Source: CAYGZC01 sp964354225 (GTDB lineage Bacteria > Bacteroidota > Ignavibacteria > UBA10030 > SZUA-254). Taken from it: 13,096 nucleotides of DNA. This document shows, piece by piece, positions 1-7,242 of the stretch. The notes under the pieces are model-generated. The model worked only from the letters and a program-made list of their open reading frames with translations. It did no database searches and was not told the origin of the DNA. The number at the start of each line of letters is the position of its first letter. Position 1 is the first letter of the stretch. The stretch is from assembly GCA_964354225.1 (NCBI GenBank), contig CAYGZC010000182.1:1-13096 (forward strand). The letters run 5' to 3'. Both the position numbers and the translations under genes were made by a program.

Positions 1-14
1 ATTGGGAACCAGGA

Positions 15-1214
15 TTAAAAATACTTACGAACAAGATTCTGATAGATCTGTTCGTATTTGCTTGAATAAGCGCCCCATGACAATTGATTCAGAACATCAA
101 GCAAACGCTGCGATTGTTGGCTGCTAAAGATTTTTTTATCTAACTCCAATGCGTCAGTAATCTTGTCCGAGAACGAAACCGCGTTGCGCGGCTCAGCTAC
201 AAATACATTTTCAATACCATCGAGTACTTCCAGCGCACCAACGGTTGAGCTGACAACGACAGGAACACCGCTTGCCAGCGCTTCGAGCACCACCAGCCCG
301 AATGGCTCTTGATCTGACGGACACACAAACACATCTAAGCTTGCCGTTACATCCGGAATATCGTCTCTATGTCCCCATACCGTTAAACGATCTTGCAGTT
401 TTAAATCTTCAATACGTTTGAGTATTTTTTTACGGTAACGAGCAACACTCGGAATGATCTCCTCGGTCATTGCACCGCCAACGATGAGAAAAAATAAATC
501 ATTCCTTGTTTGAATAAGCTGACTTGCAGCATTCAGAAACGTCTCGTGCCCTTTCCAGACATCGTATCTTCCGATGAAGCCGACAATCTTTTTATCATGA
601 GGCAATCCGAGTTTTTCGCGCAGCCGTTGTTTCTCCTCTTTTGTTCTCGGATGAAATTTTGAAGTATCGACACCCCAATAGATAAGCTTGATTTTTTTCT
701 TCAAGCCGAATGTTTTTTTCTTCAAATCAGTCATCACCATCGAAGATAACGCTACAATATACTTTACACCAAACATAGAAAGCAGATTAAGGACAAATGC
801 ACGCAGTCTCTCATAAAAAAAGATAACGTTAAATACGACGGGTATCCGGTCAAAGAGCATAGCAGGGAATAGCAGAAGCAGTGATAGAACATCGCTGCAT
901 TGGACAATTTCGATTTGCTGTTTTTTTATGTAGCTTTTTATTTCCCATGAAGCTTTAAAATTACTCCAAAATATTCTTGGAATAATACACTGTTGAAGCA
1001 TTGCAACAACGAACGGGACAATCGCTGTTTGAATCCCTATTTTTGTTAACTTCTCAACCAACGGACCACGCTTATTGAACATAACGATATGTTGAAAACG
1101 TGATTTATCCAGATTTTCCAATAAATGAAATAAACCAATTTCTCCTCCTCCGATTTCGGTATACAAACTGATGAACAAAACTCTCCGTTTTACTTCATTG
1201 GATTGCTGAGGCAT
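15..1214 (-). CDS. GT4-type (GT-B fold) glycosyltransferase
   Basis: This 399-residue protein is a retaining, nucleotide-sugar-dependent glycosyltransferase of the GT4 class, expected to work at the cytoplasmic face of the membrane. The N-terminal acceptor domain opens with a beta strand followed by a glycine-rich GGGE turn (residues 22-25). The C-terminal donor domain carries GVDTSKFHP (181-189), GRYDVWKGHETFL (215-227) and the diagnostic E-x7-E motif at E303 and E311 (EPFGLVVLE), followed by ALASGVPVVVSS. The length is normal for the family and both ends are intact. The ATG at 1214 has no recognisable SD site upstream. It lies 68 bp downstream of the GT2 gene on the same strand, so the two are probably co-transcribed toward the left edge. 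The acceptor and the sugar cannot be deduced. Confidence is high for the family and low for any pathway. Confidence 0.93.
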   Translation of the reverse strand: MPQQSNEVKRRVLFISLYTEIGGGEIGLFHLLENLDKSRFQHIVMFNKRGPLVEKLTKIGIQTAIVPFVVAMLQQCIIPRIFWSNFKASWEIKSYIKKQQIEIVQCSDVLSLLLLFPAMLFDRIPVVFNVIFFYERLRAFVLNLLSMFGVKYIVALSSMVMTDLKKKTFGLKKKIKLIYWGVDTSKFHPRTKEEKQRLREKLGLPHDKKIVGFIGRYDVWKGHETFLNAASQLIQTRNDLFFLIVGGAMTEEIIPSVARYRKKILKRIEDLKLQDRLTVWGHRDDIPDVTASLDVFVCPSDQEPFGLVVLEALASGVPVVVSSTVGALEVLDGIENVFVAEPRNAVSFSDKITDALELDKKIFSSQQSQRLLDVLNQLSWGAYSSKYEQIYQNLVRKYF

Positions 1215-1282
1215 TTTATCGGTTTCTAATATCGGGGTCTAGGGGGATCAACTCGTTTAGTATTTTGTATTGCCTGCGATCA

Positions 1283-2185
1283 TCACGGCTGCGTTTCTGA
1301 AATGTTTTCTCTACGAAGGTCTGAAATCCCCACGAACCTGGCATAAATAAAACCAAGCCAGATAAAAAACTGAGCAAGAAATGCGAGGATTATCAAACGG
1401 AATCTACGAAACAGCCCCTTACCCTTCCCTACATTTGAGAGCATCGTTATAATGTTCCAGATAGGATTTGTTTTTAGACCGAGCAGTTTCTCCTTGTTTG
1501 CGACATTGTAAAGAAGATGGGACCCGCGCCCAAGGCGGTAATAATAGAAAAGGAATGACCGTAACGTAAAGTGATGGCGGTGCTCGGCCACAATATCTTT
1601 ATCGAAGGCAACGCGCTCTCCGGAAGCCAGCAGTCGACCGATCAGTTCACGATCTTCCGAACCAAAGTAAAATCGCTCATCGAATCCGCCATATTGCTTA
1701 AAGAGCTTCGGGTCGCAGGCAAACGAAGAGGTGAGAACAAATCGGGGATGTAAAGGATCGCAATTCATTCGATTGATCAAAAACTGATTCATCTCATGAT
1801 GAACGACCGAGTAGTCACTCTCCAATAGTACGTTCGAGACATTGCCGAAAACGAGAGAAGCACGATTACGTTGGAGTGCTGCTTCAAGATCCCGCAGCCA
1901 AGTTGGGTAAACACTGCAGTCGTCATCAAGAAAAGCGAGGATATTCCCCCTCGCAGCTTCGGCGCCGCGGTTGCGTGCCGCAGCAATACCCAGGTCAGAA
2001 AGCTCAACTACACGGATGCCATGCTCATGGACTGCTTGGACGAGGTATTCGGCAGTGCCATCTTTGCATCCATCATTCACAACAATGATCTCATAATCTT
2101 TATAATCCTGATGGAAGAGACTTTCAAGTGCCTTCTCCAGAGATGATAACCGGTTATATGTTGGAACGATTATTGAGAATGTCAT
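1283..2185 (-). CDS. GT2-type (GT-A fold) glycosyltransferase with C-terminal hydrophobic segment
   Basis: This 300-residue protein is an inverting GT2-family glycosyltransferase. The nucleotide-binding start is IIVPTYNR (5-12), with VVNDG (35-39) placing a conserved Asp at D38. The metal-binding DxD equivalent is LDDD (86-89), and the catalytic-region SEDREL (176-181) is followed by a conserved EHRHH (201-205). A hydrophobic stretch at about 263-288 probably anchors the C-terminus in or on the inner membrane, which is common for GT2 enzymes acting on lipid-linked acceptors. The ATG at 2185 has no clear SD site. It is the first gene of a leftward pair with the GT4 gene, and it is divergent from the TPR membrane-protein gene at 2452. 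I found no TATATT-type promoter for it, so its transcription start is unassigned. The likely role is surface polysaccharide or glycan building; the substrate is unknown. Confidence 0.93.
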   Translation of the reverse strand: MTFSIIVPTYNRLSSLEKALESLFHQDYKDYEIIVVNDGCKDGTAEYLVQAVHEHGIRVVELSDLGIAAARNRGAEAARGNILAFLDDDCSVYPTWLRDLEAALQRNRASLVFGNVSNVLLESDYSVVHHEMNQFLINRMNCDPLHPRFVLTSSFACDPKLFKQYGGFDERFYFGSEDRELIGRLLASGERVAFDKDIVAEHRHHFTLRSFLFYYYRLGRGSHLLYNVANKEKLLGLKTNPIWNIITMLSNVGKGKGLFRRFRLIILAFLAQFFIWLGFIYARFVGISDLRRENISETQP

Positions 2186-2299
2186 AAGAAAGCAATGACC
2201 AAAATGTCCTATTCATCGGAATTCAACAACTCCTAATTAAACCGCAGAACGTGTTCTAGGTGCTCTTTCGCCGAAAGCGGTTAAAAATTCAACCATTAT

Positions 2300-2336
2300 C
2301 TTGCCCGCCATGCTTACGGCAGGCAAGCTTTGGCGG
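2300..2336. repeat. REP-like compound inverted repeat in the divergent intergenic region
   Basis: The arms CTTGCCCGCC (2300-2309) and GGCAGGCAAG (2318-2327) pair with one C/A mismatch around an 8-base loop. A competing pairing exists between CCGCCA (2305-2310) and TGGCGG (2331-2336). The block is GC-rich inside a strongly AT-rich intergenic region and has no T-tract, so it does not look like a terminator. It resembles dispersed palindromic (REP-type) elements, but copy number cannot be tested here. Confidence 0.55.
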
Positions 2337-2413
2337 ATTAAAAGTTAAGTAATATCAGGTTGAGAATCAAAGATTTCACGGAAGCTTTATTGATCCTTAA
2401 ATCGGGACAATTA

Positions 2414-2443
2414 TTGCATCATATTAAATCTTTATTGTATATT
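2414..2443 (+). promoter_or_regulatory. sigma70-type promoter for the tandem TPR membrane genes
   Basis: TTGCAT (2414-2419) and TATATT (2438-2443) are separated by 18 bp. The -10 ends only 8 bases before the ATG at 2452, so transcription would begin about 1-3 bases upstream of the start codon. That implies a leaderless or nearly leaderless mRNA, consistent with the lack of any SD site. Confidence 0.5.
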
Positions 2444-2451
2444 CTTTTCAC

Positions 2452-4428
2452 ATGATGGCAGTAGGTACGAAAATCCTTCTAATAATTTGCGGCATTATTA
2501 TCGTTCTCCACATCTGGGGTGCTGCTCAGCCCTCTTATCACAATTGGGGAACACAATCATTGGCATATTATGATACATCTATCGGTTTACTAATGATGAC
2601 GGCAGCGATATCCTTATTCATTTTCCCTGTCCGCCGGTTTTATTTACAAATTTTTGAGTGGTGTGTCAGAAAAATTTCAAAGCTGCCGCTGCCTTTTATC
2701 TTTCTCGGTACATGTACGCTATTTATTATTCTGATATTCCAATTCCCGGCTAAGGGGTTGCTTTTAGGTGACAGTAAGTTAATTTTACTAACAACCTCCG
2801 AGATACCTTCAAACCCTCAGGCATCGGCGAACTTTCGGAACCAGCCATTAGTTCTGAAAGCGCTCCATATCGTGGAAGATTTTCTGAACCTTTGGGATAT
2901 TCATGGACTTAAAAATATTTATTTATGGATCGATCTGTTTGCAGGTCTCATTTTTCTAATTACTGTCTTTCTTTTTGTTTATCATTTACGAACATCACCG
3001 TCAGAAAAAATTTTCATCGGACTATTTCTAATGGCTGGCGGTGGGTCTCAATTCTTTTTTGGGTACATCGAAAATTACGCCCTTCTTTACTCATTTACTG
3101 CCGGTTATGTAGTAACAAGCTGGCTGGCACTTCAAAAAAAAATTCACATCTTTATTCCTATTATCGTGTTTACTATACTTGCAGGACTTCATTTCGGAGC
3201 GATAATATTCCTGCCTACCATCATTCTACTTTTTTATTTATCATGGCGCGATAATAAACGAAGTGTCTTCATAATATCATCAGTCATCGTCGGCTTATCG
3301 GTGCTTGCAATTTATCTGAGTAATTATGGTATCCGTCAGTTACTTATTCGAATCCGCGATGCATTCTCATACGACTTTTTACCATTTTTCCAAGCTGTTC
3401 ATGGCATCCCATATACAGTTTTTTCATGGCTTCACTTCACCGAGTGGCTTAATCTCAATCTTCGTATTGTTCCTTTAGGATTACTACCCGTAATTGTTCT
3501 TTTATTCCTCCGCCATCAAAAGCAGGAGCAAAAGAATGGTGAATTAATTTTTCTTGTATCGGCAACGCTTTGTGGACTTATATTTACATTCATAATGAAC
3601 CCTGCTTTGGGGATGTTCCGCGATTGGGACCTGATGGCGAGCTTCTTCATTCCGCTTATATTTCTTACAGCATATCTCTTGATTAATTCAATTGTTGAGG
3701 CGGACCGCAAACAGATCATCTTTGTGATTGCGATCCTCTCGGTTTTTCATACATCGTTTCGAATCGGTGTGAACGCAGATGAAGAGAAGCATCTTCAGCT
3801 TGCCGAGAGAATGGCACAGCCGTTGTTGTTAGGGACCTTTGCTCAAAGACTATACTACGATAGATTGGCGAATGCATTCTGGGATAGACAAGATTATTCT
3901 CACGCTAAGATATGGTACGAGCATTATATTACACTCGATAGCACAAATCCACGCATCAATGCAAATCTCTCCGATGTCTATCGCAAACTGAATGACGATG
4001 AAGGTGTATTCCGCATGTTAAAAAAATCAGTTGCCGAAGGAAGTAAAGATCCAGGTGTTTATACAAACTTTGGTGTGGAACTGTACAAAAGAGGTGATAC
4101 ACTCGCCGCAATCTCTATGTTTGAAAAAGCTCTCGAATTAAATCCTCAACGACCCAGTGCTCATGCGAATCTCGGTTTATGTTACTTGCAAATGAATAAT
4201 CCCCTGCAAGCAATAGCCCACTTAGAGACATCAATTAATTTAGGAATGAATCAACCTGTCATATTGAGACAAACTGGTGATGCATATTATGCCGTCGGAA
4301 ATTATGAGAAAGCAATAAATTATTATGAAAGTTATCTTCGCGATCAGCCATATGATACCCTGGTGATGAAAAGAATCACAAAAATAAGAGAGGAATTAAT
4401 CATTAAATCGCTCAAAGTTAAAAAGTAA
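2452..4428 (+). CDS. Polytopic membrane protein with C-terminal TPR repeats (GT-C-like), paralogue A
   Basis: This 658-residue protein has an N-terminal half of about 10-12 predicted membrane spans (about 8-440) and a C-terminal TPR domain of five repeats (about 466-638). The last repeats show classic TPR signatures such as AISMFEKALELNP and GNYEKAINYYESYL. Conserved positions shared with the next gene are GD at 106-107 in the first large loop, NQPL (130-133), GSQFFFGYIENY (198-209) and RDWDLMASFF (390-399). An acidic residue in the first extracytoplasmic loop is typical of GT-C glycosyltransferases using lipid-phosphate sugars, so I infer a GT-C-like enzyme or derivative. The TPR domain would bind a partner. 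The start is ATGATG at 2452/2455; the second Met is equally possible because the paralogue aligns from there. There is no SD site. The function remains inferred. Confidence 0.85.
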   Translation: MMAVGTKILLIICGIIIVLHIWGAAQPSYHNWGTQSLAYYDTSIGLLMMTAAISLFIFPVRRFYLQIFEWCVRKISKLPLPFIFLGTCTLFIILIFQFPAKGLLLGDSKLILLTTSEIPSNPQASANFRNQPLVLKALHIVEDFLNLWDIHGLKNIYLWIDLFAGLIFLITVFLFVYHLRTSPSEKIFIGLFLMAGGGSQFFFGYIENYALLYSFTAGYVVTSWLALQKKIHIFIPIIVFTILAGLHFGAIIFLPTIILLFYLSWRDNKRSVFIISSVIVGLSVLAIYLSNYGIRQLLIRIRDAFSYDFLPFFQAVHGIPYTVFSWLHFTEWLNLNLRIVPLGLLPVIVLLFLRHQKQEQKNGELIFLVSATLCGLIFTFIMNPALGMFRDWDLMASFFIPLIFLTAYLLINSIVEADRKQIIFVIAILSVFHTSFRIGVNADEEKHLQLAERMAQPLLLGTFAQRLYYDRLANAFWDRQDYSHAKIWYEHYITLDSTNPRINANLSDVYRKLNDDEGVFRMLKKSVAEGSKDPGVYTNFGVELYKRGDTLAAISMFEKALELNPQRPSAHANLGLCYLQMNNPLQAIAHLETSINLGMNQPVILRQTGDAYYAVGNYEKAINYYESYLRDQPYDTLVMKRITKIREELIIKSLKVKK

Positions 4429-4438
4429 ACAATAGATT

Positions 4439-6406
4439 ATGTACCGATTATATTACTTACTGCTGTCAGTCTGTTTCGTCATCGCTGCACTGCACATTTG
4501 GGGAGCGGTTTATCCCTCTCATGAAAATTGGGGAATCCATTTCTATGGTTTCTACGATCCATTAGTTGCTTACATCGCACTGGGATTTATATTGTTTCTT
4601 GCCATGCCAAAAGTCCAAACCATTGTAATCGGTTATTTCGATAAATTGGTGCGGACAATAAGGAAATTACCACTTCCGGTGAACTTCATTATAATTTTAG
4701 GCATATTGATAGGCGCAATATATTATTCCTCTGCCAAACTTCATCTCCTCGGTGATGGAGCAATCCTATTGCGTTCCGTTCCTCTCGGGATAATGGGTGA
4801 TGAGATTTCGCTAAGCTTTCGCAATCAGCCATTGATGTTTTGGATTTACCGATTGGCGATGACTCTTCATCCGTTCGAAGCATCCCCAAATGCTTACACG
4901 GTTTATTACACGATTGATATTATTGCAGTGATAGGATTCCTCGCGCTGGTATTTTGGAGTATGCGCGCCACGCAACAGCCATTGACAGAAAAAGTTCTGT
5001 TGGGATGCATGCTTATCTTTTCTGCTGGCAGTCAATTCTTCTTTGGATACGTTGAGAATTATGTGCTGCAATATGTGATGACAATGATATACATTGTTAC
5101 GGGTTGGTTCGCGCTGGAAAAACGTATCTCTATTGCTGTTCCAATTGTAAGTTTTATTTTGATGGTTCTGTTACATCTTGGTGATCTTGTTTTTCTTCCA
5201 AGTTTGATATTGCTTATTATTTTTAAATGGAAGAAGAATAAACTCCATGCTGTCATCTTCCTTGCAGGGATAGGTGTTCTTGGAGCAGCTGTGCTGTACT
5301 TTGTTGGTTTCAACCTGATCGATATGACCCGGCATCTTAGATCGGGAACAGTTGATTTTTTAAAACCCTTTTCAGCGGGACGCGGCGTTTATCCTTATCC
5401 GATGTTTTCACTTTTGCACTTGCTCGATTGGTTTAACGCTAACATGCTTATAGCTCCATTTGGTATCATTCTTACTTTGATACTTATTCCAACTTTGCCG
5501 CGTGAACGTCGATGGAAAAATCCGATACTACTTTTCCTCCTCCTTTCTGCTGTGTGTGGATTATTTTTCACATGGGTAATTAACAGCGCATTGGGACTTG
5601 CGCGCGATTGGGATTTATTTGCAAGCTTCTTTACTCCGCTTATGATCCTTCCAATTTACTTACTTAGTCAACCGATAGAATTTCAGAGACGGCGGAACAT
5701 AATCTTCATAATCGCTCTGATTATTCTTCTACACTCCGCTCCATGGATTAGGATAAATGCATCCGCCGAGCGTCATCTGACAAGGATGAAAACTCTTAAC
5801 AGTACAAAACTTCTTTCCAAGGCGGCACAGATGTCGTATAATGAATCGCTGGCAAATTTCTTTTTTGATACAGGACAGTACAGTGACGCTCGTGGTTATT
5901 ACGAGTACTATATGAAAATCGATTCGGGAAATCCCCGCATCATCGGTAACATAGCTGATGTGTTTAGGAAGTTAGGTGAACGGGACAAATATTTTTATAT
6001 GTTAAAACGCGCAGTCGCAGTCAATAGTCAAGATCCAGGGATTTACTCAAACCTCGGAGTGGAATATGCAAACCGAGGAGACACAGCTGCTGCGATTGAA
6101 TTTAATGAAAAGTCAATCAAAATGAATCCGATGATGCAAAAAGGACATGCAAACCTTGGAATATTATATCTGAGTAAAAAAGATTATAAGCTTGCCGATC
6201 AACACTTTACAACGGCGATAAATCTTGGGATGAGGGAGCCGTTACTATTTCGATATGCTGGGGATCTTTGTCTGGTAATAAAGGATTACGAAAGAGCTTT
6301 GCAGTATTATGATATTTATCTTACATCAAATTCAAACGATCAGCGGATAAAAAATTTACGGAATCAAATCTATCTAGCGCTAAAAGAACAACACCCACAG
6401 CGGTAA
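4439..6406 (+). CDS. Polytopic membrane protein with C-terminal TPR repeats (GT-C-like), paralogue B
   Basis: This 655-residue protein is collinear end-to-end with the preceding gene and clearly arose by tandem duplication. Shared landmarks sit at almost identical positions: ALHIWGA (17-23), LLGDGAILLR (103-112), RNQPL (128-132), GSQFFFGYVENY (197-208), RDWDLFASFF (389-398), and a TPR tail from about 465 to the end. It carries GDG in the first loop where paralogue A has GDS; otherwise the motifs are kept. Only 10 bp separate it from the upstream stop codon, with no SD site and no promoter visible, so it is probably translated from the same mRNA. A strong terminator follows 37 bases after its stop. 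The likely location is the inner membrane. A GT-C-type sugar transferase with a protein-docking TPR domain is inferred, not demonstrated; an O-antigen-ligase-like or purely scaffolding role remains possible. Confidence 0.85.
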   Translation: MYRLYYLLLSVCFVIAALHIWGAVYPSHENWGIHFYGFYDPLVAYIALGFILFLAMPKVQTIVIGYFDKLVRTIRKLPLPVNFIIILGILIGAIYYSSAKLHLLGDGAILLRSVPLGIMGDEISLSFRNQPLMFWIYRLAMTLHPFEASPNAYTVYYTIDIIAVIGFLALVFWSMRATQQPLTEKVLLGCMLIFSAGSQFFFGYVENYVLQYVMTMIYIVTGWFALEKRISIAVPIVSFILMVLLHLGDLVFLPSLILLIIFKWKKNKLHAVIFLAGIGVLGAAVLYFVGFNLIDMTRHLRSGTVDFLKPFSAGRGVYPYPMFSLLHLLDWFNANMLIAPFGIILTLILIPTLPRERRWKNPILLFLLLSAVCGLFFTWVINSALGLARDWDLFASFFTPLMILPIYLLSQPIEFQRRRNIIFIIALIILLHSAPWIRINASAERHLTRMKTLNSTKLLSKAAQMSYNESLANFFFDTGQYSDARGYYEYYMKIDSGNPRIIGNIADVFRKLGERDKYFYMLKRAVAVNSQDPGIYSNLGVEYANRGDTAAAIEFNEKSIKMNPMMQKGHANLGILYLSKKDYKLADQHFTTAINLGMREPLLFRYAGDLCLVIKDYERALQYYDIYLTSNSNDQRIKNLRNQIYLALKEQHPQR

Positions 6407-6442
6407 TGAAGAATTTATCTTTTGTTTAGTTGTATCAAAAAT

Positions 6443-6479
6443 AAAAACCACAAAAATCAGATTGATATTTGTGGTTTTT
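6443..6479. terminator. Symmetric bidirectional rho-independent terminator
   Basis: Two 17-base arms (6443-6459 and 6463-6479) pair with a single internal A/A mismatch around a 3-base GAT loop. Each arm has five A or T at its outer end, so a U-tract follows the stem on either strand. On the plus strand it ends the tandem TPR operon. On the minus strand it lies 2 bases past the tRNA 3' end and ends that transcript. Confidence 0.88.
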
Positions 6480-6481
6480 CG

Positions 6482-6555
6482 TGGGCCCTGTAGGACTCGA
6501 ACCTACGACCCGCAGATTATGAGTCTGCTGCTCTAACCAACTGAGCTAAGGGCCC
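6482..6555 (-). tRNA. tRNA with CAT anticodon, likely tRNA-Ile2 (lysidine type); tRNA-Met possible
   Basis: This is a complete 74-base cloverleaf on the minus strand. The acceptor stem GGGCCCT pairs with AGGGCCC, with discriminator A at 6482. The D arm has AGCTCAGTTGGTTAGAGC, the anticodon stem GCAGA/TCTGC encloses loop CTCATAA, and the T arm has GTAGGTTCGAGTCCTAC. No CCA is encoded. The anticodon CAT fits elongator Met or the AUA-decoding Ile2 whose C34 becomes lysidine through TilS. The C4-G69 and C5-G68 pairs, and the overall similarity to known tRNA-Ile2 genes (TTAGCTCAG after a GC-rich acceptor stem), favour Ile2, but the call is not certain from sequence alone. Confidence 0.93.
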
Positions 6556-6590
6556 TCTAGGATTAGTTATTTTCGTTTAAAGTCGTTTAA

Positions 6591-6618
6591 AATATACCAT
6601 TTTTCGTCCATATTTCAA
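6591..6618 (-). promoter_or_regulatory. Promoter for the tRNA
   Basis: On the minus strand, TTGAAA (6613-6618) and TATATT (6591-6596) are 16 bp apart. Transcription would begin about 6584, giving a leader of roughly 29 bases before the mature 5' end at 6555, which is a normal arrangement for a single tRNA gene. Confidence 0.6.
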
Positions 6619-6645
6619 ACAGAAAGATGAAAAAAATCTTCACCA

Positions 6646-6674
6646 TTGACTCAGACGAAAGAATTTCATATATT
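6646..6674 (+). promoter_or_regulatory. Near-consensus promoter for the zinc-ribbon/Tudor-rpsU operon
   Basis: TTGACT (6646-6651) and TATATT (6669-6674) are separated by exactly 17 bp. This is the best-matching promoter in the window, fitting a highly expressed operon containing a ribosomal protein gene. The predicted start near 6681 leaves a leader of about 135 bases before the ATG at 6818. Confidence 0.75.
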
Positions 6675-6690
6675 TAATCAATGAATTTTA

Positions 6691-6767
6691 CTTGGTCCAA
6701 AGCAATATCTGTTAAAATATTTAAGCGCAGAATGAACCAAGCCCTTTTGGGAGGGATCGTTTCCCAA
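6691..6767 (+). promoter_or_regulatory. Structured 5' leader with overlapping hairpins
   Basis: Within the predicted leader, CTTGGT (6691-6696) can pair with ACCAAG (6736-6741). TTGGGA (6747-6752) can pair with TCCCAA (6762-6767). The GGG of the latter can instead pair with CCC at 6742-6744. These mutually exclusive pairings suggest possible control of the operon. No known riboswitch or S21 autoregulatory motif is recognised, so the role is speculative. Confidence 0.3.
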
Positions 6768-6804
6768 CACAAATCTTTTTGTAAACAGACCAAACATTCA
6801 CTTT

Positions 6805-6811
6805 AAGGGGA
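6805..6811 (+). promoter_or_regulatory. Ribosome binding site that selects the start at 6818
   Basis: AAGGGGA at 6805-6811 lies 7 bases from its last G to the ATG at 6818, but only 1 base from the ATG at 6812. The spacing supports 6818 as the true start. Confidence 0.7.
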
Positions 6812-6817
6812 ATGCCT

Positions 6818-7207
6818 ATGGCTCGAACAAAATATTCTGAACATTTTTGTGCTTACTGCAATAAAGATACACGGATGGTTTTGGTTGGTTCGATGGAAGG
6901 TCATAATGAAAAAATTTGGTACCGTTGCACACGATGTCATCATATGAGTCTTTTGGATGACAGTCAGACATCGACAGACGGTAAGCTTGATCCATCAACA
7001 GCAACACCATACAAACCATGCCAGTGCTTTAAGATAGGTGAGCAAATTTTTCACAGCCAGTGGAACGATGTCGGTAAAGTATTGGGCAAGATGAAAACAT
7101 CGGACGGCGGACAGGCAATTGTCGTTGCATTTTCAAAGCTTGGGCAGCGCCGATTGATCGAAAACTTAAAAGAAGAAACAACCATAGAATTAACAACAGC
7201 GGAATAA
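6818..7207 (+). CDS. Zinc-ribbon plus Tudor/UvrD-C-terminal-like protein, putative RNA-polymerase-associated factor
   Basis: This 129-residue soluble protein starts at the ATG at 6818, chosen over 6812 by SD spacing. The N-terminal half has two Cys pairs, C11-x2-C14 and C37-x2-C40, typical of a zinc ribbon, followed by a polar linker (about 47-64). The C-terminal half (about 68-117) reads FKIGEQIFHSQW, then GKVLGK, then IVVAFSKLGQRRLIENL. This matches the pattern of the small Tudor-like domain at the C-terminus of UvrD/PcrA helicases and of CarD-like proteins (F-x-G-x-x-V-x-H ... G-x-V ... V-x-F ... G-x-K-x-L). In PcrA/UvrD that domain contacts RNA polymerase. A stand-alone RNAP- or nucleic-acid-binding regulator is therefore inferred. 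It is co-directional with rpsU, 35 bp upstream, and probably in the same operon. I do not recognise a named gene. Confidence 0.85.
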   Translation: MARTKYSEHFCAYCNKDTRMVLVGSMEGHNEKIWYRCTRCHHMSLLDDSQTSTDGKLDPSTATPYKPCQCFKIGEQIFHSQWNDVGKVLGKMKTSDGGQAIVVAFSKLGQRRLIENLKEETTIELTTAE

Positions 7208-7227
7208 TATATTGAGACAACATATGG

Positions 7228-7237
7228 AAGGAGGTGA
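7228..7237 (+). promoter_or_regulatory. Extended perfect Shine-Dalgarno site of rpsU
   Basis: AAGGAGGTGA is a ten-base exact complement of the usual 16S rRNA 3' tail and sits 5 bases before the ATG at 7243. It overlaps an in-frame GTG at 7234, which is therefore not the start. It shows that this host uses canonical SD initiation at least for some genes. Confidence 0.85.
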
Positions 7238-7242
7238 AGAGT

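Noticed and set aside
1571..2146. Several plus- and minus-strand ORFs of 60-91 residues inside the GT2 gene
   Set aside because: They are out-of-frame shadows of a complete GT2 coding sequence with all catalytic motifs.
2246..2257. AGAAC-GT-GTTCT inverted repeat as an operator
   Set aside because: The arms are only 5 bases and no cognate regulator or second copy is visible in the window.
4689..5313. Three minus-strand ORFs of 66-86 residues inside the second TPR gene
   Set aside because: They are antisense to a strongly supported membrane protein and have no SD site or domain.
6812..6817. ATG at 6812 as the start of the zinc-ribbon gene
   Set aside because: It is only 1 base from the SD-like AAGGGG; the ATG at 6818 has normal spacing.
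7234..7236. GTG at 7234 as the start of rpsU
   Set aside because: It lies inside the perfect SD site; ATG at 7243 gives the normal S21 N-terminus and spacing.
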